From Rahnella laticis (GTDB lineage Bacteria > Pseudomonadota > Gammaproteobacteria > Enterobacterales > Enterobacteriaceae), in the NCBI RefSeq assembly GCF_015644585.1, contig NZ_JADOBI010000006.1, positions 372,001-436,000 on the forward strand: a stretch of DNA of 64,000 nucleotides. Reading direction: 5' to 3'. A program made the translations under genes and the position numbers. The number at the start of each line of letters is the position of its first letter. Position 1 is the stretch's first letter. This document shows, in pieces, positions 31,003 to 42,194 of the stretch. Under the pieces are notes generated by a model, which saw only the letters and a list, made by a program, of their open reading frames with translations, ran no database searches and was not told the DNA's origin.

Positions 31003-31822
31003 GGGTTTGGTCGTAAGCCCGCATGCGCCGCTCCAGTTCCGTCAGGGAACTCAGGCCCTCTGCGAGCGGCAGGGTTTTATCGTTGAAGATTTCCAGCGAC
31101 CACGGCCCGGTAAAACCTTTCCGGTTCAGCGTGCTGACGAAATCCACCAGCGGCAAGTCGCCCTGGCCGGGATAACACCGGTAACTGCGGCTCCATTGCT
31201 GCACGTTCATGTCTTTGAACGGCGCATCAGCCAGTTGCAGGAAACTGATTTTCTCCAGCGGCACTTCGTCCAGACGGTCGAGGTTGTCGCCCGCGGCGAG
31301 AATATGGAAGCTGTCGAGCACAATCCCCAGCGCCGGATGGCTCACTTCACGCACGCGATCCCATGCCTGCCGGTAACGGTTGATGTGTTTCCCCCACGCC
31401 AGCGCCTCAAAGCCAATATGGATATCATGAGGCTGCGCCATTTCGGCCAGAGCGGCGAGATCGGCAATCTGGACATCGCGCTCCGCCGAACTTTCGGGGT
31501 CGGTATTACTGCAGACCAGCAGGCGGTCACAACCCAGTTCATTCATCAGCTCAAACTGCCGGCGCGCGCTGGCTAACTTCTCATTACGCTTTTCCGGCTG
31601 AACGCCTTCAAAGTCGCGGAAAGGCTGTAGCAGGAAAATCCGTAATCCGAGCGAATCCGCCAGATTCCGGATGGCGATGGGTTTAACCGGGCTTTTGAGT
31701 AAATCATCTTCAAAAATCTCCACGCCATCAAACCCCGCTGCCGCGATGGCGGTGAGTTTTTCGGGCAGAGTTCCTGGTACTGAAACTGTCGCAATAGAAC
31801 GTAACCGGGTGGTAGCAGGCAA
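30992..31822 (-). CDS. 3-dehydroshikimate dehydratase (QuiC/AsbF-type TIM barrel)
   Basis: A 276-residue sugar-phosphate-isomerase-like TIM barrel. Its sequence (SIATVS..GTLPEKLTAIAAAGFDGVEIFEDDL, QPFRDFEG, DSFH, LQLADAP, CYPGQGDLPLVDF, LEIFND) is characteristic of QuiC-type 3-dehydroshikimate dehydratases, which make protocatechuate from quinate or shikimate. Metal ligands expected at Glu (FEALAWG), Asp (LDSFH) and the last Glu (SLEIFND) are present. It is the single-domain form. The start is a TTG at 31822 with AAGGA eight bases upstream; no in-frame ATG exists near. A divergent TetR gene probably controls it. No quinate transporter or dehydrogenase is adjacent. Confidence 0.83.
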   Translation of the reverse strand: MPATTRLRSIATVSVPGTLPEKLTAIAAAGFDGVEIFEDDLLKSPVKPIAIRNLADSLGLRIFLLQPFRDFEGVQPEKRNEKLASARRQFELMNELGCDRLLVCSNTDPESSAERDVQIADLAALAEMAQPHDIHIGFEALAWGKHINRYRQAWDRVREVSHPALGIVLDSFHILAAGDNLDRLDEVPLEKISFLQLADAPFKDMNVQQWSRSYRCYPGQGDLPLVDFVSTLNRKGFTGPWSLEIFNDKTLPLAEGLSSLTELERRMRAYDQTLNA

Positions 31823-31974
31823 AATAGCGTCCTTTTTGTCAGGCTTCGAGACTTACAGTAGTGGACCTTCATGCCGCATTCGTCAAGTGTTGGCGGCTTG
31901 TATGAACGCACAGATTGTAACTGATCGAATCAATGGTTAATCTCTGTGGCGAGATTGAGGTTATTAATGAGGAT

Positions 31975-32625
31975 ATGACGCTGAGCAGCCAAAGTTCCCC
32001 GGCGCCGGGACGTAAAAATGATCCGATAGGACTGAAACAGCGCATTTTCGACAGTGCTCTGGCTGAATTCGCTGAATCCGGCCTGATGGGCGCGCGTATG
32101 GAAAATATCGCCTCAAACGCCAGCACCACAAAACGTATGGTGGTCTATCACTATAAGACCAAAGAAGCCCTGTACATGCTGGTGCTCGAGCACGTTTACC
32201 GCGGCATCCGCCAGCACGAGCTGGATCTGGATTTGTCGTCATTTCCCCCGGCGGAGGCGATCGTCAAACTGGTGGAAGCCAGCTTCGATTTTCACGTTTC
32301 TCACCCGGAATTCATCCGCATTGTGTCGACAGAAAACATGCTGCGCGGCCGCTTTATCCGTCAGTCCACCAGCATCCGCGAAATCAACAAAACGGCGTTA
32401 ACGCTGCTGGAAGATATTCTCGAACGTGGAAAACAGAGCCATTTATTTAAGGAAGATTCCCAGGCGCGCGACGTTCACCGGCTGATCAGCAGCCTGTGTG
32501 TGCATCAGGTCGCGAACCAGTACACGTTCGGAGCGCTGTTCGAAAACCCTGATGAAGTGGATTTGCAGGTCGCGCATTATCGCCAGCTGGCGGTGGTGGT
32601 GGCACTGCGGTATGTGATGAAATAA
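31975..32625 (+). CDS. TetR-family regulator, probable control of the dehydroshikimate dehydratase
   Basis: A 216-residue TetR-type regulator. The helix-turn-helix lies about residues 25-70 (MENIASNASTTKRMVVYHYKTKEALY). The C-terminal domain is all-helical and recalls TetR proteins linked to aromatic or quinate catabolism. The start at 31975 (MTLSSQ) follows TGAGGA; an earlier ATG at 31933 lacks a ribosome site. It diverges from the dehydratase across about 150 bases. Its ligand is inferred to be a shikimate-pathway or aromatic compound. Confidence 0.8.
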   Translation: MTLSSQSSPAPGRKNDPIGLKQRIFDSALAEFAESGLMGARMENIASNASTTKRMVVYHYKTKEALYMLVLEHVYRGIRQHELDLDLSSFPPAEAIVKLVEASFDFHVSHPEFIRIVSTENMLRGRFIRQSTSIREINKTALTLLEDILERGKQSHLFKEDSQARDVHRLISSLCVHQVANQYTFGALFENPDEVDLQVAHYRQLAVVVALRYVMK

Positions 32626-32641
32626 CGCATCAGCGCACAGC

Positions 32642-32668
32642 AAAAAGGCCTCGTAAGAGGCCTTTTTT
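32642..32668. terminator. Bidirectional terminator between the TetR gene and phoU
   Basis: AAAAAGGCCTC pairs with GAGGCCTTTTT around GTAA, with A and T runs on the two sides. It serves both convergent genes. Confidence 0.87.
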
Positions 32669-32705
32669 ATGGCGAAAATTTTGTATGACGAGTATCAGTG
32701 ACCGA

Positions 32706-33437
32706 TCAGTCTTTCGCCGCGTCTTTGCCGTCTGTCAGCAATTTGTCCAGCGCATCGCCGCCAACGTGACGGAAATCCTGCCCTTTAACGAAGTAGAAGA
32801 TGAATTCACAAATATTCTGGCAACGGTCGCCGATCCGCTCAATGGAACGGGCGCAGAACAACGCGGTCAGGACGCTTGGAATAGTACGCGGATCTTCCAT
32901 CATGTAGGTCATGAGCTGACGCACAATGCCTTCGTATTCCTGATCCACTTTCTTATCTTCACGGTAAATACGCACCGCTTCGTCAAGATCCATACGCGCG
33001 AATGCGTCGAGCACGTCGTGCAGCATTTCTACCGTATGGCGGCCCAGAGATTCCAGGCTGACCAGCAGCGGCTGATGCAGATGCGAGAATTTCTCGAGCG
33101 CGGTACGGCAGATTTTATCCGCCACATCGCCGATACGTTCCAGCTCAGAAATGGTTTTGATAATCGCCATCACCAAACGCAGATCGCTGGCGGTCGGCTG
33201 GCGCTTGGCAATAATGCGCACGCACGCTTCGTCAATCGCCACTTCCATCAGGTTAACTTTGTCATCACCTTTGATGACGCGCTGCGCCAGTTCGGCATCC
33301 TGATTGTGCATCGCGGTGATCGCATCAGTCAGTTGCTGTTCAACCAGCCCGCCCATCGCCAGAACCTGCGTACGGATGTGCTCGAGCTCGGCGTTAAACT
33401 GGCCGGAAATGTGTTTGTTTAAGTTCAGGTTGTCCAT
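32706..33437 (-). CDS. phoU: Phosphate signalling protein PhoU
   Basis: A 244-residue all-helical protein with two PhoU repeats carrying metal-binding E/D-xxx-D motifs ([12 protein letters not shown] and [13 protein letters not shown]). It links the Pst transporter to the PhoR kinase and prevents phosphate starvation signalling when phosphate is ample. The start at 33437 ([15 protein letters not shown]) follows TTGAGGTAAG and matches E. coli; the frame runs on upstream without support. Ten bases separate it from pstB. Confidence 0.97.
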   Translation of the reverse strand: MDNLNLNKHISGQFNAELEHIRTQVLAMGGLVEQQLTDAITAMHNQDAELAQRVIKGDDKVNLMEVAIDEACVRIIAKRQPTASDLRLVMAIIKTISELERIGDVADKICRTALEKFSHLHQPLLVSLESLGRHTVEMLHDVLDAFARMDLDEAVRIYREDKKVDQEYEGIVRQLMTYMMEDPRTIPSVLTALFCARSIERIGDRCQNICEFIFYFVKGQDFRHVGGDALDKLLTDGKDAAKD

Positions 33438-33447
33438 CGTTCTTACC

Positions 33448-34299
<852 letters not shown>

Positions 34300-34315
34300 T
34301 CAGTAATGAATTAAC

Positions 34316-35203
34316 TTACTGCTTCTTCGCGGCGAAGATCACACGCGCCAGAATGTTCAGCAACAGCACACACACTGTAATCAGCAGCACGCCCGCCCAG
34401 GCCAGTTGTTGCCATTCGCCAAACGGGCTCATCGCAAACTTGAAGATGGTCACCGGCAGGTTGGCGATCGGCTGCATCATGTCGGTGCTCCAGAACTGGT
34501 TGGAGAGCGACGTAAACAGCAGCGGTGCGGTTTCGCCGGCGATGCGGGCGATAGCCAGCAAAATACCGGTGATAATGCCGGAAACAGAGGCTTTCAGGGT
34601 GATCGCAGAAATCATTTTCCATTTCGGCGTCCCCAGCGCATAAGCCGCTTCACGCAGGCTGTCCGGCACCAGTTTCAGCATGTTTTCCGTGGTACGGATA
34701 ACAATCGGGATTTGCAGCAACGCCAGCGCCAGTACGCCCGCCCAGCCAGAAAAGTGCCCCATTTTCGCCACCATGATGGTGTAAACGAACAGGCCAACCA
34801 CAATGGAAGGAGCAGAAAGCAGAATGTCGTTGATGAAGCGAATGAATTCCGCCAGCCAGGATTTACGGCCATATTCTGCCAGATAAATCCCCGCCATCAC
34901 GCCCAGCGGCGTACCGATAACCGTCGCCCATAAAATCAGCAGTCCGCTACCCGCAATGGCGTTCGCCAGACCACCGCCTGCCGTATTTGGCGGCGGTGTG
35001 TTTTGGGTAAACAGCGCCAGGGACATGCCGTCTACGCCTTTCACGACGGTCGTGAACAGGATCCAGACCAGCCAGAACAGGCCAAAAAGCATGGTCAGCA
35101 TGGAAATCATCAGCGCCAGACGGTTCTTCTGACGGCGCCATGCCTGACGTTTACGACGCGATTCCAGTAAGGCTGCGTTACTTTGCATTTCGAGTGTCGT
35201 CAT
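34316..35203 (-). CDS. pstA: Phosphate ABC transporter permease PstA
   Basis: A 295-residue inner-membrane permease with six helices and the binding-protein-dependent EAA loop ([16 protein letters not shown], about 205). It forms the channel with PstC. Its start is one base past the pstC stop, so translation is coupled. Confidence 0.97.
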   Translation of the reverse strand: MTTLEMQSNAALLESRRKRQAWRRQKNRLALMISMLTMLFGLFWLVWILFTTVVKGVDGMSLALFTQNTPPPNTAGGGLANAIAGSGLLILWATVIGTPLGVMAGIYLAEYGRKSWLAEFIRFINDILLSAPSIVVGLFVYTIMVAKMGHFSGWAGVLALALLQIPIVIRTTENMLKLVPDSLREAAYALGTPKWKMISAITLKASVSGIITGILLAIARIAGETAPLLFTSLSNQFWSTDMMQPIANLPVTIFKFAMSPFGEWQQLAWAGVLLITVCVLLLNILARVIFAAKKQ

Positions 35204-35204
35204 C

Positions 35205-36161
35205 TTAACGGCCCTCTTTCTTAGCCAGACGCAGAATCATGACTTTCGACAGCGCCAGAACAATAAAGGTGATAACAAACAGGATAAGACCCAGTTCCAT
35301 CAGAGCGGACGTGTGCAGACCCGCTTCAGCTTCGGCGAATTCGTTCGCCAGCGCCGAGGTAATACTGTTGCCGGGCGCATAAAGCGAAATGCTGTCGAGC
35401 TGGTAGGTGTTACCGATAATGAAGGTCACCGCCATGGTTTCGCCGAGCGCACGGCCAAGACCGAGCATGACACCGCCGATGACACCATTTTTGGTGAACG
35501 GCAGCACGATGCGCCAGATCACTTCCCAGGTCGTACAACCAATTCCGTAGGCCGATTCTTTCATCATGACCGGCGTTTGCTCGAACACGTCACGCATGAC
35601 GGAGGCAATATACGGAATGATCATGATGGCCAGAATGACTCCTGCCGCCAAAATGCCAATACCAAATCCCGGGCCGGCGAAAAGCGCGCCAACAATCGGA
35701 ATCCCAGAAAGCACATCACCGACCGGTGTCTGGAAATACTGCGCAAACAACGGAGCGAAAACGAATAAACCCCACATGCCGTAAACAATGCTGGGGATCG
35801 CCGCCAGCAGTTCGATGGCAATACCCAGCGGACGTTTCATCCAGTTAGGTGCCAGTTCAGTGAGGAATAATGCGATACCAAAACTGACGGGAACGGCAAT
35901 CAGTAAGGCGATAATCGAGGTCACGACGGTACCGTAAATAGGCACCAGTGCGCCGAACTGCTGATTCGGGGCATCCCATGTTTTCGTCCACAGGAAGGAT
36001 AATCCGAATTTTTCAATGCTAGGCAGCGAAGCAATAAACAGCGAGACGATGATTCCGCCCAGCATTAATAACACGATCAGCGCAGCCAGTTTGACCAGCG
36101 CGCCGAAAAGGATGTCACCGTTTTTGCTTGGTGCTTTGATAGCCGGCTTGTATTCAGCCAT
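35205..36161 (-). CDS. pstC: Phosphate ABC transporter permease PstC
   Basis: A 318-residue inner-membrane permease with six helices and the EAA loop ([16 protein letters not shown], about 210). It pairs with PstA. It follows pstS by 94 bases. The gap contains a pyrimidine/purine-rich repeat that could end part of the transcripts after pstS. Confidence 0.97.
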   Translation of the reverse strand: MAEYKPAIKAPSKNGDILFGALVKLAALIVLLMLGGIIVSLFIASLPSIEKFGLSFLWTKTWDAPNQQFGALVPIYGTVVTSIIALLIAVPVSFGIALFLTELAPNWMKRPLGIAIELLAAIPSIVYGMWGLFVFAPLFAQYFQTPVGDVLSGIPIVGALFAGPGFGIGILAAGVILAIMIIPYIASVMRDVFEQTPVMMKESAYGIGCTTWEVIWRIVLPFTKNGVIGGVMLGLGRALGETMAVTFIIGNTYQLDSISLYAPGNSITSALANEFAEAEAGLHTSALMELGLILFVITFIVLALSKVMILRLAKKEGR

Positions 36162-36255
36162 ACCACTCTCTTTTAATTAAGATTTAATTCCCTCCCCGGC
36201 CGGAGAGGGAATGAAGCAGAAGACTTGTACTCTATATCAGACGAGACGTCAGATC

Positions 36256-37296
36256 CTAGTAAAGTGCTTTGCCGCTGCTATCTTTGATATTTGCTTTCCA
36301 GGCTGCACGAACCTGCTCAACCACTGAAGGTGGAAGCGTTGCATAATCCAGGTCAGTCGTCAGTTTATTGCCGTTTTTGTAAGCCCAGTCGAAGAACTTC
36401 AGAACTTCAGCACCTTTGGTCGCATCCTGCTGATCTTTGTAAATCAGGATGAAGGTGGTGGAGCTGATTGGCCACGCGTTGTCGCCTTTCTGGAAAGTCA
36501 GGTCCTGAGCGAAGGTTTTGCTCCAGTCAGCGCCTTTAGCTGCTGCACTGAAGGATTCTTCTGTCGGGCTAATCGCCTTGCCATCCGCATCAACCAGCTT
36601 GGTGTAAGCCAGGTTATTTTGTTTAGCGTAAGCATATTCTACGTAACCGATTGAGCCCGGCAGACGCTGTACAAATGCGGCCACGCCGTCGTTACCTTTG
36701 CCGCCCAGACCGGTAGGCCAGTTAACTGTTGAGCCTGAACCGATTTTCTCTTTCCACTCGTTGTTCACTTTTGCCAGATAGCTGGTGAACACGAAAGAAG
36801 TACCGGAACCGTCAGCACGACGAACAACGGCGATATTGGTATCTGGCAGTTTCACGCCCGGGTTCAGCTTAGTGATCGCCGCGTCGTTCCACTTTTTGAT
36901 TTTGCCCAGGTAGATATCACCCAGCGTTGCGCCGTCCAACGTCAGCTGACCTGATTTGATACCCGGGATATTCACAGCCAGTACCACGCCACCGATCACG
37001 GTAGGGAACTGGAACAGGCCGTTTTTGTTCAGATCTTCTTCTTTCATCGGAGCATCAGATGCGCCGAAATCAACGGTTTTGGCGATGATTTGTTTCACGC
37101 CGCCGGAAGAACCGATGCCCTGATAGTTAACCTGAGTACCGGTTGCTTTCTGGTATGCGTCCGCCCACTTAGCGTAGACAGGTGCAGGGAAGGTGCCGCC
37201 AGCGCCAGTCAGATTACTAGCAGCGAAAGCAGACATTGCTGTGAGGGAGAAAGTCGCTGCTACAATACCGGCGACGGTGTTACGCATCAATTTCAT
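36256..37296 (-). CDS. pstS: Periplasmic phosphate-binding protein PstS
   Basis: A 346-residue periplasmic protein with a Sec signal peptide ending in AFAA (about residue 26). The mature part begins [18 protein letters not shown], and phosphate-contact segments GSSGG, SDAPM and [11 protein letters not shown] are present. It captures phosphate for PstCA and heads the phosphate regulon operon behind a Pho box array. Confidence 0.98.
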   Translation of the reverse strand: MKLMRNTVAGIVAATFSLTAMSAFAASNLTGAGGTFPAPVYAKWADAYQKATGTQVNYQGIGSSGGVKQIIAKTVDFGASDAPMKEEDLNKNGLFQFPTVIGGVVLAVNIPGIKSGQLTLDGATLGDIYLGKIKKWNDAAITKLNPGVKLPDTNIAVVRRADGSGTSFVFTSYLAKVNNEWKEKIGSGSTVNWPTGLGGKGNDGVAAFVQRLPGSIGYVEYAYAKQNNLAYTKLVDADGKAISPTEESFSAAAKGADWSKTFAQDLTFQKGDNAWPISSTTFILIYKDQQDATKGAEVLKFFDWAYKNGNKLTTDLDYATLPPSVVEQVRAAWKANIKDSSGKALY

Positions 37297-37364
37297 GTTC
37301 CACTCCTAGTGGTTTTTTTTGTTCGACCCAGGTCGAGATTTATAAAGTGTTTGGCACAGGAGGA

Positions 37365-37419
37365 AAATAGGACAGTTTGGTGACAGTAAAATGTACGTTA
37401 TATGACAGTTTTATGACAC
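37365..37419 (-). promoter_or_regulatory. PhoB-binding array (Pho boxes) of the pst operon
   Basis: Reading leftwards from 37419, five consecutive 11-base repeats occur: GTGTCATAAAA, CTGTCATATAA, CGTACATTTTA, CTGTCACCAAA, CTGTCCTATTT. The PhoB consensus repeat is CTGTCAT plus four A/T-rich bases, so repeats 1, 2 and 4 match well and repeats 3 and 5 less so. It lies about 70-120 bases before pstS. Confidence 0.87.
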
Positions 37420-37463
37420 TGGTCACAATTTAGGCGAGATGGGCAAACTGAAGCGGACTGATC

Positions 37464-37489
37464 AAATAAAAACCGGCCCGAAGGCCGGT
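37464..37489 (-). terminator. Terminator after rluF
   Basis: ACCGGCC pairs with GGCCGGT around a four-base loop, followed on the minus strand by TTTTTATTT. It separates rluF from the pst promoter. Confidence 0.85.
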
Positions 37490-37511
37490 GGCAGCGGAAA
37501 GGGATGCGGAC

Positions 37512-38384
37512 TTAACGCCCTTTCTTTTTACGTCCTGGTTGTGCAAAACGTTTACGGGAAGCTGAATTTCCGTCGGGTTTCTCGGTATTTTTCGGTTTTG
37601 TGACAACCGGTTTTTTGGCCTGAGCAGGTTTAGACTGCGTTTTTTTGGCCGGCTTCTCTTCCGAAGTTGAGTTTTCAGTCAGTCTGAATAATTCGACCAA
37701 CTCATCGTCCGTCAAATCACGCCATTCCCCCAAAGGCAGGCCTTTCAGGTTGATGTTCATGATCCGCACACGCTCAAGCTTGGTGACTTCAAAGCCAAAA
37801 TGCTTACACATACGGCGGATCTGGCGGTTAAGCCCCTGAACCAGCGTGATACGAAATACAAAGGGCGCTTCTTTCTTCACTTTGCATTTTTTGGTCACCG
37901 TTCCCAGCATCGGTACACCCGCGCCCAGGCCGGTAATAAACTCATCCGTCACCGGTTTGTTGACCGTTACGACATATTCTTTTTCGTGGTCGTTGCCCGC
38001 ACGCAGGATTTTATTGACCAGATCACCGTGGTTGGTCAGTAAAATCAGGCCCTGAGAATCTTTATCCAGACGCCCGATAGGGAAAACGCGTTTGCTGTGG
38101 TTAACGAAGTCACTGATGTTGTCCCGCTCACCGTCTTCCATCGTGGTGATGATCCCCACGGGCTTATTGAGCGCGATAAGTACTAAATCTTCTTCATCAC
38201 GTGGTTCAATCAGCTGGCCGTTCACTTTCACCACATCACCGGCAAATACTTGTGCGCCCACGGAGGCGCGTCTGCCATTGATAAAAACGTTTCCCTGTTC
38301 AATGTAACGATCGGCATCACGGCGTGAGCAGATCCCGCTCTCGCTAATGTATTTGTTGAGACGAATGGAGGGGTTGGACAGCAT
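37512..38384 (-). CDS. rluF: 23S rRNA pseudouridine(2604) synthase RluF
   Basis: A 290-residue pseudouridine synthase of the RsuA family. An S4 RNA-binding domain (about 7-65; [21 protein letters not shown]) precedes the catalytic domain with the nucleophile Asp in [10 protein letters not shown] (about 107). The basic, lysine-rich C-terminal tail (from about 235) is as in E. coli RluF. It modifies U2604 of 23S rRNA. In E. coli the gene is elsewhere; here it lies between glmS and pstS. Confidence 0.95.
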   Translation of the reverse strand: MLSNPSIRLNKYISESGICSRRDADRYIEQGNVFINGRRASVGAQVFAGDVVKVNGQLIEPRDEEDLVLIALNKPVGIITTMEDGERDNISDFVNHSKRVFPIGRLDKDSQGLILLTNHGDLVNKILRAGNDHEKEYVVTVNKPVTDEFITGLGAGVPMLGTVTKKCKVKKEAPFVFRITLVQGLNRQIRRMCKHFGFEVTKLERVRIMNINLKGLPLGEWRDLTDDELVELFRLTENSTSEEKPAKKTQSKPAQAKKPVVTKPKNTEKPDGNSASRKRFAQPGRKKKGR

Positions 38385-38483
38385 TCAGCAAATCACCTTC
38401 GTAAAAAGGCGGACTATACCTTATCCGTGGCGGCTAACGAAGCCTGAGAGAGGAGAATCGTGACCACGCCTTAGCCTTTTAGA

Positions 38484-38511
38484 AATAAAAAAGCGCCCTG
38501 GATGGGCGCTT
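38484..38511 (-). terminator. Terminator after glmS
   Basis: AGCGCCC pairs with GGGCGCT around a five-base loop, followed by a T run on the minus strand. It lies about 28 bases past the glmS stop. Confidence 0.85.
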
Positions 38512-38538
38512 AGCAGGCAGTTTCAAAGCCAGCGAGGC

Positions 38539-38575
38539 TTATTCTACTGTGACCGATTTGGCCAGATTACGTGGC
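38539..38575 (-). other. Likely attTn7 recognition segment at the end of glmS
   Basis: The last codons of glmS (encoding NLAKSVTVE) form the conserved target read by TnsD-type Tn7 proteins, which insert about 25 bases downstream. The target is kept here, but no Tn7-like element or end repeat is visible beyond it. Confidence 0.5.
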
Positions 38576-40368
38576 TGGTCTACGTCAGTACCTTTTATCA
38601 GCGCGACGTAGTAAGACAGCAGCTGCAACGGAACCGTGTAGAAAATCGGTGCGACGATTTCTTCAACGTGCGGTAACTGAATGATCTTCATACCGTCGCT
38701 GTCGGTGAAACCGGCATCCTGATCGGCGAAGACATACAGCAGGCCGCCGCGGGCGCGCACTTCTTCGATATTCGACTTCAGCTTTTCCAGCAGTTCGTTG
38801 TTAGGTGCGACGACGATCACCGGCATATCCGCGTCAATCAGCGCCAGCGGGCCGTGTTTCAGCTCGCCTGCCGCATAGGCTTCCGCATGAATGTAAGAAA
38901 TCTCTTTCAGCTTCAGCGCACCTTCCATCGCGATCGGGTATTGATCGCCACGGCCGAGGAACAGCGCATGATGTTTATCAGAGAAGCCTTCCGCCAGCGA
39001 TTCGATGGTTTTATCCAGCGACAGCATCTGTTCGATACGCGCAGGCAGCGCCTGTAACGCGTGAACAATGTCATGTTCAACCTGCGGTGCCATGCCTTTC
39101 AGACGACCCATACGCGCCACCAGCATCAGCAGAACGGTCAGCTGTGTAGTAAACGCTTTCGTCGAGGCCACGCCGATTTCCGTGCCCGCTTTGGTCATCA
39201 GCGCCAGATCGGATTCACGCACCAGCGAAGAACCGGCAACATTACACACAGCCAGAGAACCGAGGTAACCCAACTCTTTGGACAGGCGCAGCGCAGCCAG
39301 CGTATCGGCGGTTTCACCGGACTGAGACAGGGTGATGATCAGGCTGCCAGGACGAACGGCAGATTTGCGATAACGGAATTCCGACGCAATCTCGACATCA
39401 CAAGGCATACCGGCCAGTGATTCGAACCAGTAACGCGCCACCATACCGGAGTTGTATGACGTGCCGCAGGCAATGATCTGAACATGCTGAACGCGGGACA
39501 GGATCTCATCCGCCTTTTCGCCCAGCTCGCTCAGATTCACTTCACCGTGGCTGAAACGACCTTCCAGCGTGTTTTTGATCGCCAGCGGTTGTTCGTAAAT
39601 CTCTTTTTGCATGTAGTGACGGTATTCGCCTTTGTCACCGGCGTCGTACTGCACTTTGGACTCAATTTCTGCGCGCTCAACGGCATGACCGTTTTTGTCA
39701 TACACGCTGACCGAACGGCGTTTAACCTCGGCCACATCGCCTTCTTCCAGGAACATGAAGCGACGGGTGACAGGCAACAGCGCCAGCTGATCGGAGGCAA
39801 TGAAGTTTTCACCCACGCCACGACCAATTACCAGCGGACTGCCGGAACGGGCTGCGACCAGAACGGACGGATCACGTCGGTCCATTACCACGGTGCCATA
39901 AGCGCCGCGCAGCTGAGGGATCACACGCTGAACGACTTCCAGCAACGTGCCGCCCTGAAGTTGTTCCCAATGCACCAGATGCGCGATCACTTCGGTATCC
40001 GTTTCGGAATCAAAACGGTAACCGCGTTCAATCAGTAATTCACGCAAAGGTTCGTGGTTTTCGATAATTCCGTTGTGCACTACCGCAATGTAATCAGAGA
40101 CATGCGGGTGTGCGTTCGCTTCAGAAGGTTCACCGTGCGTTGCCCAGCGGGTATGTGCAATACCGGTACCGCCGTGCAAAGGATGTTGATCCAGAGCGTC
40201 AGCCAGCATCTGGACTTTGCCCAGACGACGCAGGCGCCCCATTTTTCCGTCTGCATCAATCACGGCCAGACCCGCTGAGTCATAACCGCGGTATTCCAGA
40301 CGGCGTAAACCTTCCAACAGAATTTCAGCAATATCGCGTTGCGCTACTGCGCCTACAATTCCACACAT
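38539..40368 (-). CDS. glmS: Glutamine--fructose-6-phosphate aminotransferase
   Basis: A 609-residue enzyme that makes glucosamine 6-phosphate, the entry step to UDP-GlcNAc for peptidoglycan and LPS. The N-terminal glutaminase has the nucleophile Cys2 (MCGIVGA). Two SIS domains bind the sugar phosphate, and the C-terminus ends LAKSVTVE. It lies 225 bases downstream of glmU, as in E. coli, where glmS translation is controlled by small RNA GlmZ. Confidence 0.98.
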   Translation of the reverse strand: MCGIVGAVAQRDIAEILLEGLRRLEYRGYDSAGLAVIDADGKMGRLRRLGKVQMLADALDQHPLHGGTGIAHTRWATHGEPSEANAHPHVSDYIAVVHNGIIENHEPLRELLIERGYRFDSETDTEVIAHLVHWEQLQGGTLLEVVQRVIPQLRGAYGTVVMDRRDPSVLVAARSGSPLVIGRGVGENFIASDQLALLPVTRRFMFLEEGDVAEVKRRSVSVYDKNGHAVERAEIESKVQYDAGDKGEYRHYMQKEIYEQPLAIKNTLEGRFSHGEVNLSELGEKADEILSRVQHVQIIACGTSYNSGMVARYWFESLAGMPCDVEIASEFRYRKSAVRPGSLIITLSQSGETADTLAALRLSKELGYLGSLAVCNVAGSSLVRESDLALMTKAGTEIGVASTKAFTTQLTVLLMLVARMGRLKGMAPQVEHDIVHALQALPARIEQMLSLDKTIESLAEGFSDKHHALFLGRGDQYPIAMEGALKLKEISYIHAEAYAAGELKHGPLALIDADMPVIVVAPNNELLEKLKSNIEEVRARGGLLYVFADQDAGFTDSDGMKIIQLPHVEEIVAPIFYTVPLQLLSYYVALIKGTDVDQPRNLAKSVTVE

Positions 40369-40593
40369 CAGTTTTATTCCTATTGAAGGTCTTTCGGGAC
40401 CTTTTTTGATGCCTGACCTGATTTATCCACACGCCCCGTTTTCCGGTGTACGTACGGTTCCCCGAGCCTTGTAGAAGTTGGGGATTATTATGTTTTGGTC
40501 TGCATTCGGATAAAAATGCAGACCAAAATACAAAGCGACAGAAAGAAATCAGGCGCAAATTTCTGCGCCTGACGCACTACGTTTCAGGGTAGC
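40369..40593 (-). promoter_or_regulatory. glmU-glmS spacer and glmS leader with hairpins and a DnaA box
   Basis: The leader can form a perfect 14-bp hairpin (40493-40506 with 40515-40528, loop 8), a second near 40542-40570 and a short AAGGTC/GACCTT hairpin just before the ribosome site AGGAATAA. The E. coli counterpart is cut by RNase E and activated by GlmZ; I infer similar control but cannot identify the pairing site. A perfect DnaA box, TTATCCACA, is at 40423-40431. Confidence 0.6.
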
Positions 40594-41964
40594 TTATTTT
40601 TTCTTCACAGGTTTCTGCCAGTCCGGCTTATGCACCTGCGGGACGCGGCTCAGCAGCAAACCGTTATCCGGCACATCGCGCGTCACGGTTGTTCCGGCAG
40701 CGATGGTGACGTTATTGCCCACGGTGACCGGCGCAATCAGCTGCGTATCCGATCCGACAAAGACGTCATTGCCGATAATCGTTTTGCTTTTGTTCACGCC
40801 GTCATAGTTGCAGGTAATTGTCCCCGCGCCGATATTCACGTTGTCGCCAATTTCAGCGTCGCCAAGATAGGAAAGATGTCCTGCTTTCGAACCTTTACCC
40901 AGACGCGCTTTTTTGATTTCGACGAAGTTACCCACATGAGCGCCTTCAGCCAGTTCGGCACCCGGACGCAGACGGGCGAAAGGTCCGACCGTACAACCGC
41001 TTTCCAGCACCGCATCTTCGAATACGCTGTAAGGGCTGATTTCGCAGTCATCGCCGATCACGCAATTCTTCAGCACGCAACCCGCACCGATTTTCACGCG
41101 ATCGCCCAGTTTAACGTGGCCTTCGATAATGACGTTGGTGTCGATCACCACATCAATCCCATGAGACAACTCGCCACGGAGATCAAAGCGCGCCGGATCC
41201 ATCAGCATTACGCCTTCCAGAAGCAGGCGTTCGGCCTGTTCGGTCTGATATACGCGCTCAAGGCGGGAAAGTTGCAGGCGGTTATTCACGCCATCCACTT
41301 CGCTGTCACGCGCCGGATGAACGGTGGCGATCAGATTGCCTTCCGCATGTGCCATCGCGATGATGTCGGTAATGTAATACTCGCCCTGCGCATTATTGTT
41401 GTTCAGCTGACCGAGCCAGCGTTTGAACGATGCGCCGTTGGCCACCAGAATACCGGTATTAATTTCCTGGATTTTAAGCTGCTCAGCATTCGCATCTTTC
41501 TGCTCAATGATGCCGGTCACAATGCCATTTTCACGCACGATGCGGCCATAGCCGGTTGGATTATCCAGTACGACGGTCAGCAAACCGATACCACCTTCAG
41601 GCTTAGCTTTCAGCAACTTATCCAGCGTTTCGACCGAGATCAGCGGAACATCACCGTAAAGCATCAGGACATCTTCGTCATCCGCAAAGAAAGGCGCAGC
41701 CTGTTGCATTGCATGTCCGGTACCCAGCTGTTCAGCCTGTAATACCCAGTTCAGTTCACTGCCAGCCAGCGTTTTCTTCAGTAGATCGCCACCGTGGCCA
41801 TAGACCAGATGCACGTTTCTGGCACCCACTTGCGTGGCCGCATCAATGACGTGTTGAACCATTGGCTTGCCCGCCAATGTATGAAGAACTTTAGGGAGGT
41901 TGGAATACATGCGTGTTCCCTTGCCCGCGGCAAGGATCACCACACTCAGTGCGCTGTTTGACAT
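40594..41964 (-). CDS. glmU: Bifunctional UDP-GlcNAc pyrophosphorylase / glucosamine-1-phosphate acetyltransferase
   Basis: A 456-residue enzyme that acetylates glucosamine 1-phosphate and then couples it to UTP. The N-terminal nucleotidyl transferase has [10 protein letters not shown] (about 11). The C-terminal left-handed beta-helix (about 250-440) has hexapeptide repeats and the acetyltransferase His in [13 protein letters not shown]. It precedes glmS in the same direction. The 272-base gap to atpC contains no clear gene. Confidence 0.98.
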   Translation of the reverse strand: MSNSALSVVILAAGKGTRMYSNLPKVLHTLAGKPMVQHVIDAATQVGARNVHLVYGHGGDLLKKTLAGSELNWVLQAEQLGTGHAMQQAAPFFADDEDVLMLYGDVPLISVETLDKLLKAKPEGGIGLLTVVLDNPTGYGRIVRENGIVTGIIEQKDANAEQLKIQEINTGILVANGASFKRWLGQLNNNNAQGEYYITDIIAMAHAEGNLIATVHPARDSEVDGVNNRLQLSRLERVYQTEQAERLLLEGVMLMDPARFDLRGELSHGIDVVIDTNVIIEGHVKLGDRVKIGAGCVLKNCVIGDDCEISPYSVFEDAVLESGCTVGPFARLRPGAELAEGAHVGNFVEIKKARLGKGSKAGHLSYLGDAEIGDNVNIGAGTITCNYDGVNKSKTIIGNDVFVGSDTQLIAPVTVGNNVTIAAGTTVTRDVPDNGLLLSRVPQVHKPDWQKPVKKK

Positions 41965-42194
41965 AGATGACCTGACAAATCCAATTTGAGTGACAAAAGT
42001 AACCCGTTATATGAACGAATTACTACATATTTCGCGTCAAAAACCGCCTGTAAGCCACAGCCCGCAAGGGTTGAACACGATATAGACTATAACAAAAAAA
42101 CTGAGGGTAATACGTCCATTAATCACGCAAGTATTCCACCAAAAGCCAAAATTAGCCTTGGGGAAAATGCTGAAAAACACCCTTTTTTAAAGGT

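Noticed and set aside
38385-38540. Possible Tn7-like insertion downstream of glmS
   Set aside because: No terminal repeats, tns genes or target duplication could be seen; rluF appears to be an ordinary resident gene.
40630-41742. 370-codon open frame opposite glmU
   Set aside because: It lies entirely antisense to a full, conserved enzyme. The translation has no recognisable domain and the composition expected of a reversed coding frame.
42027-42047. NagC-like operator upstream of glmU
   Set aside because: The stretch with TTTCGCG resembles a NagC site only loosely and I could not find a convincing second half, so I did not list it.
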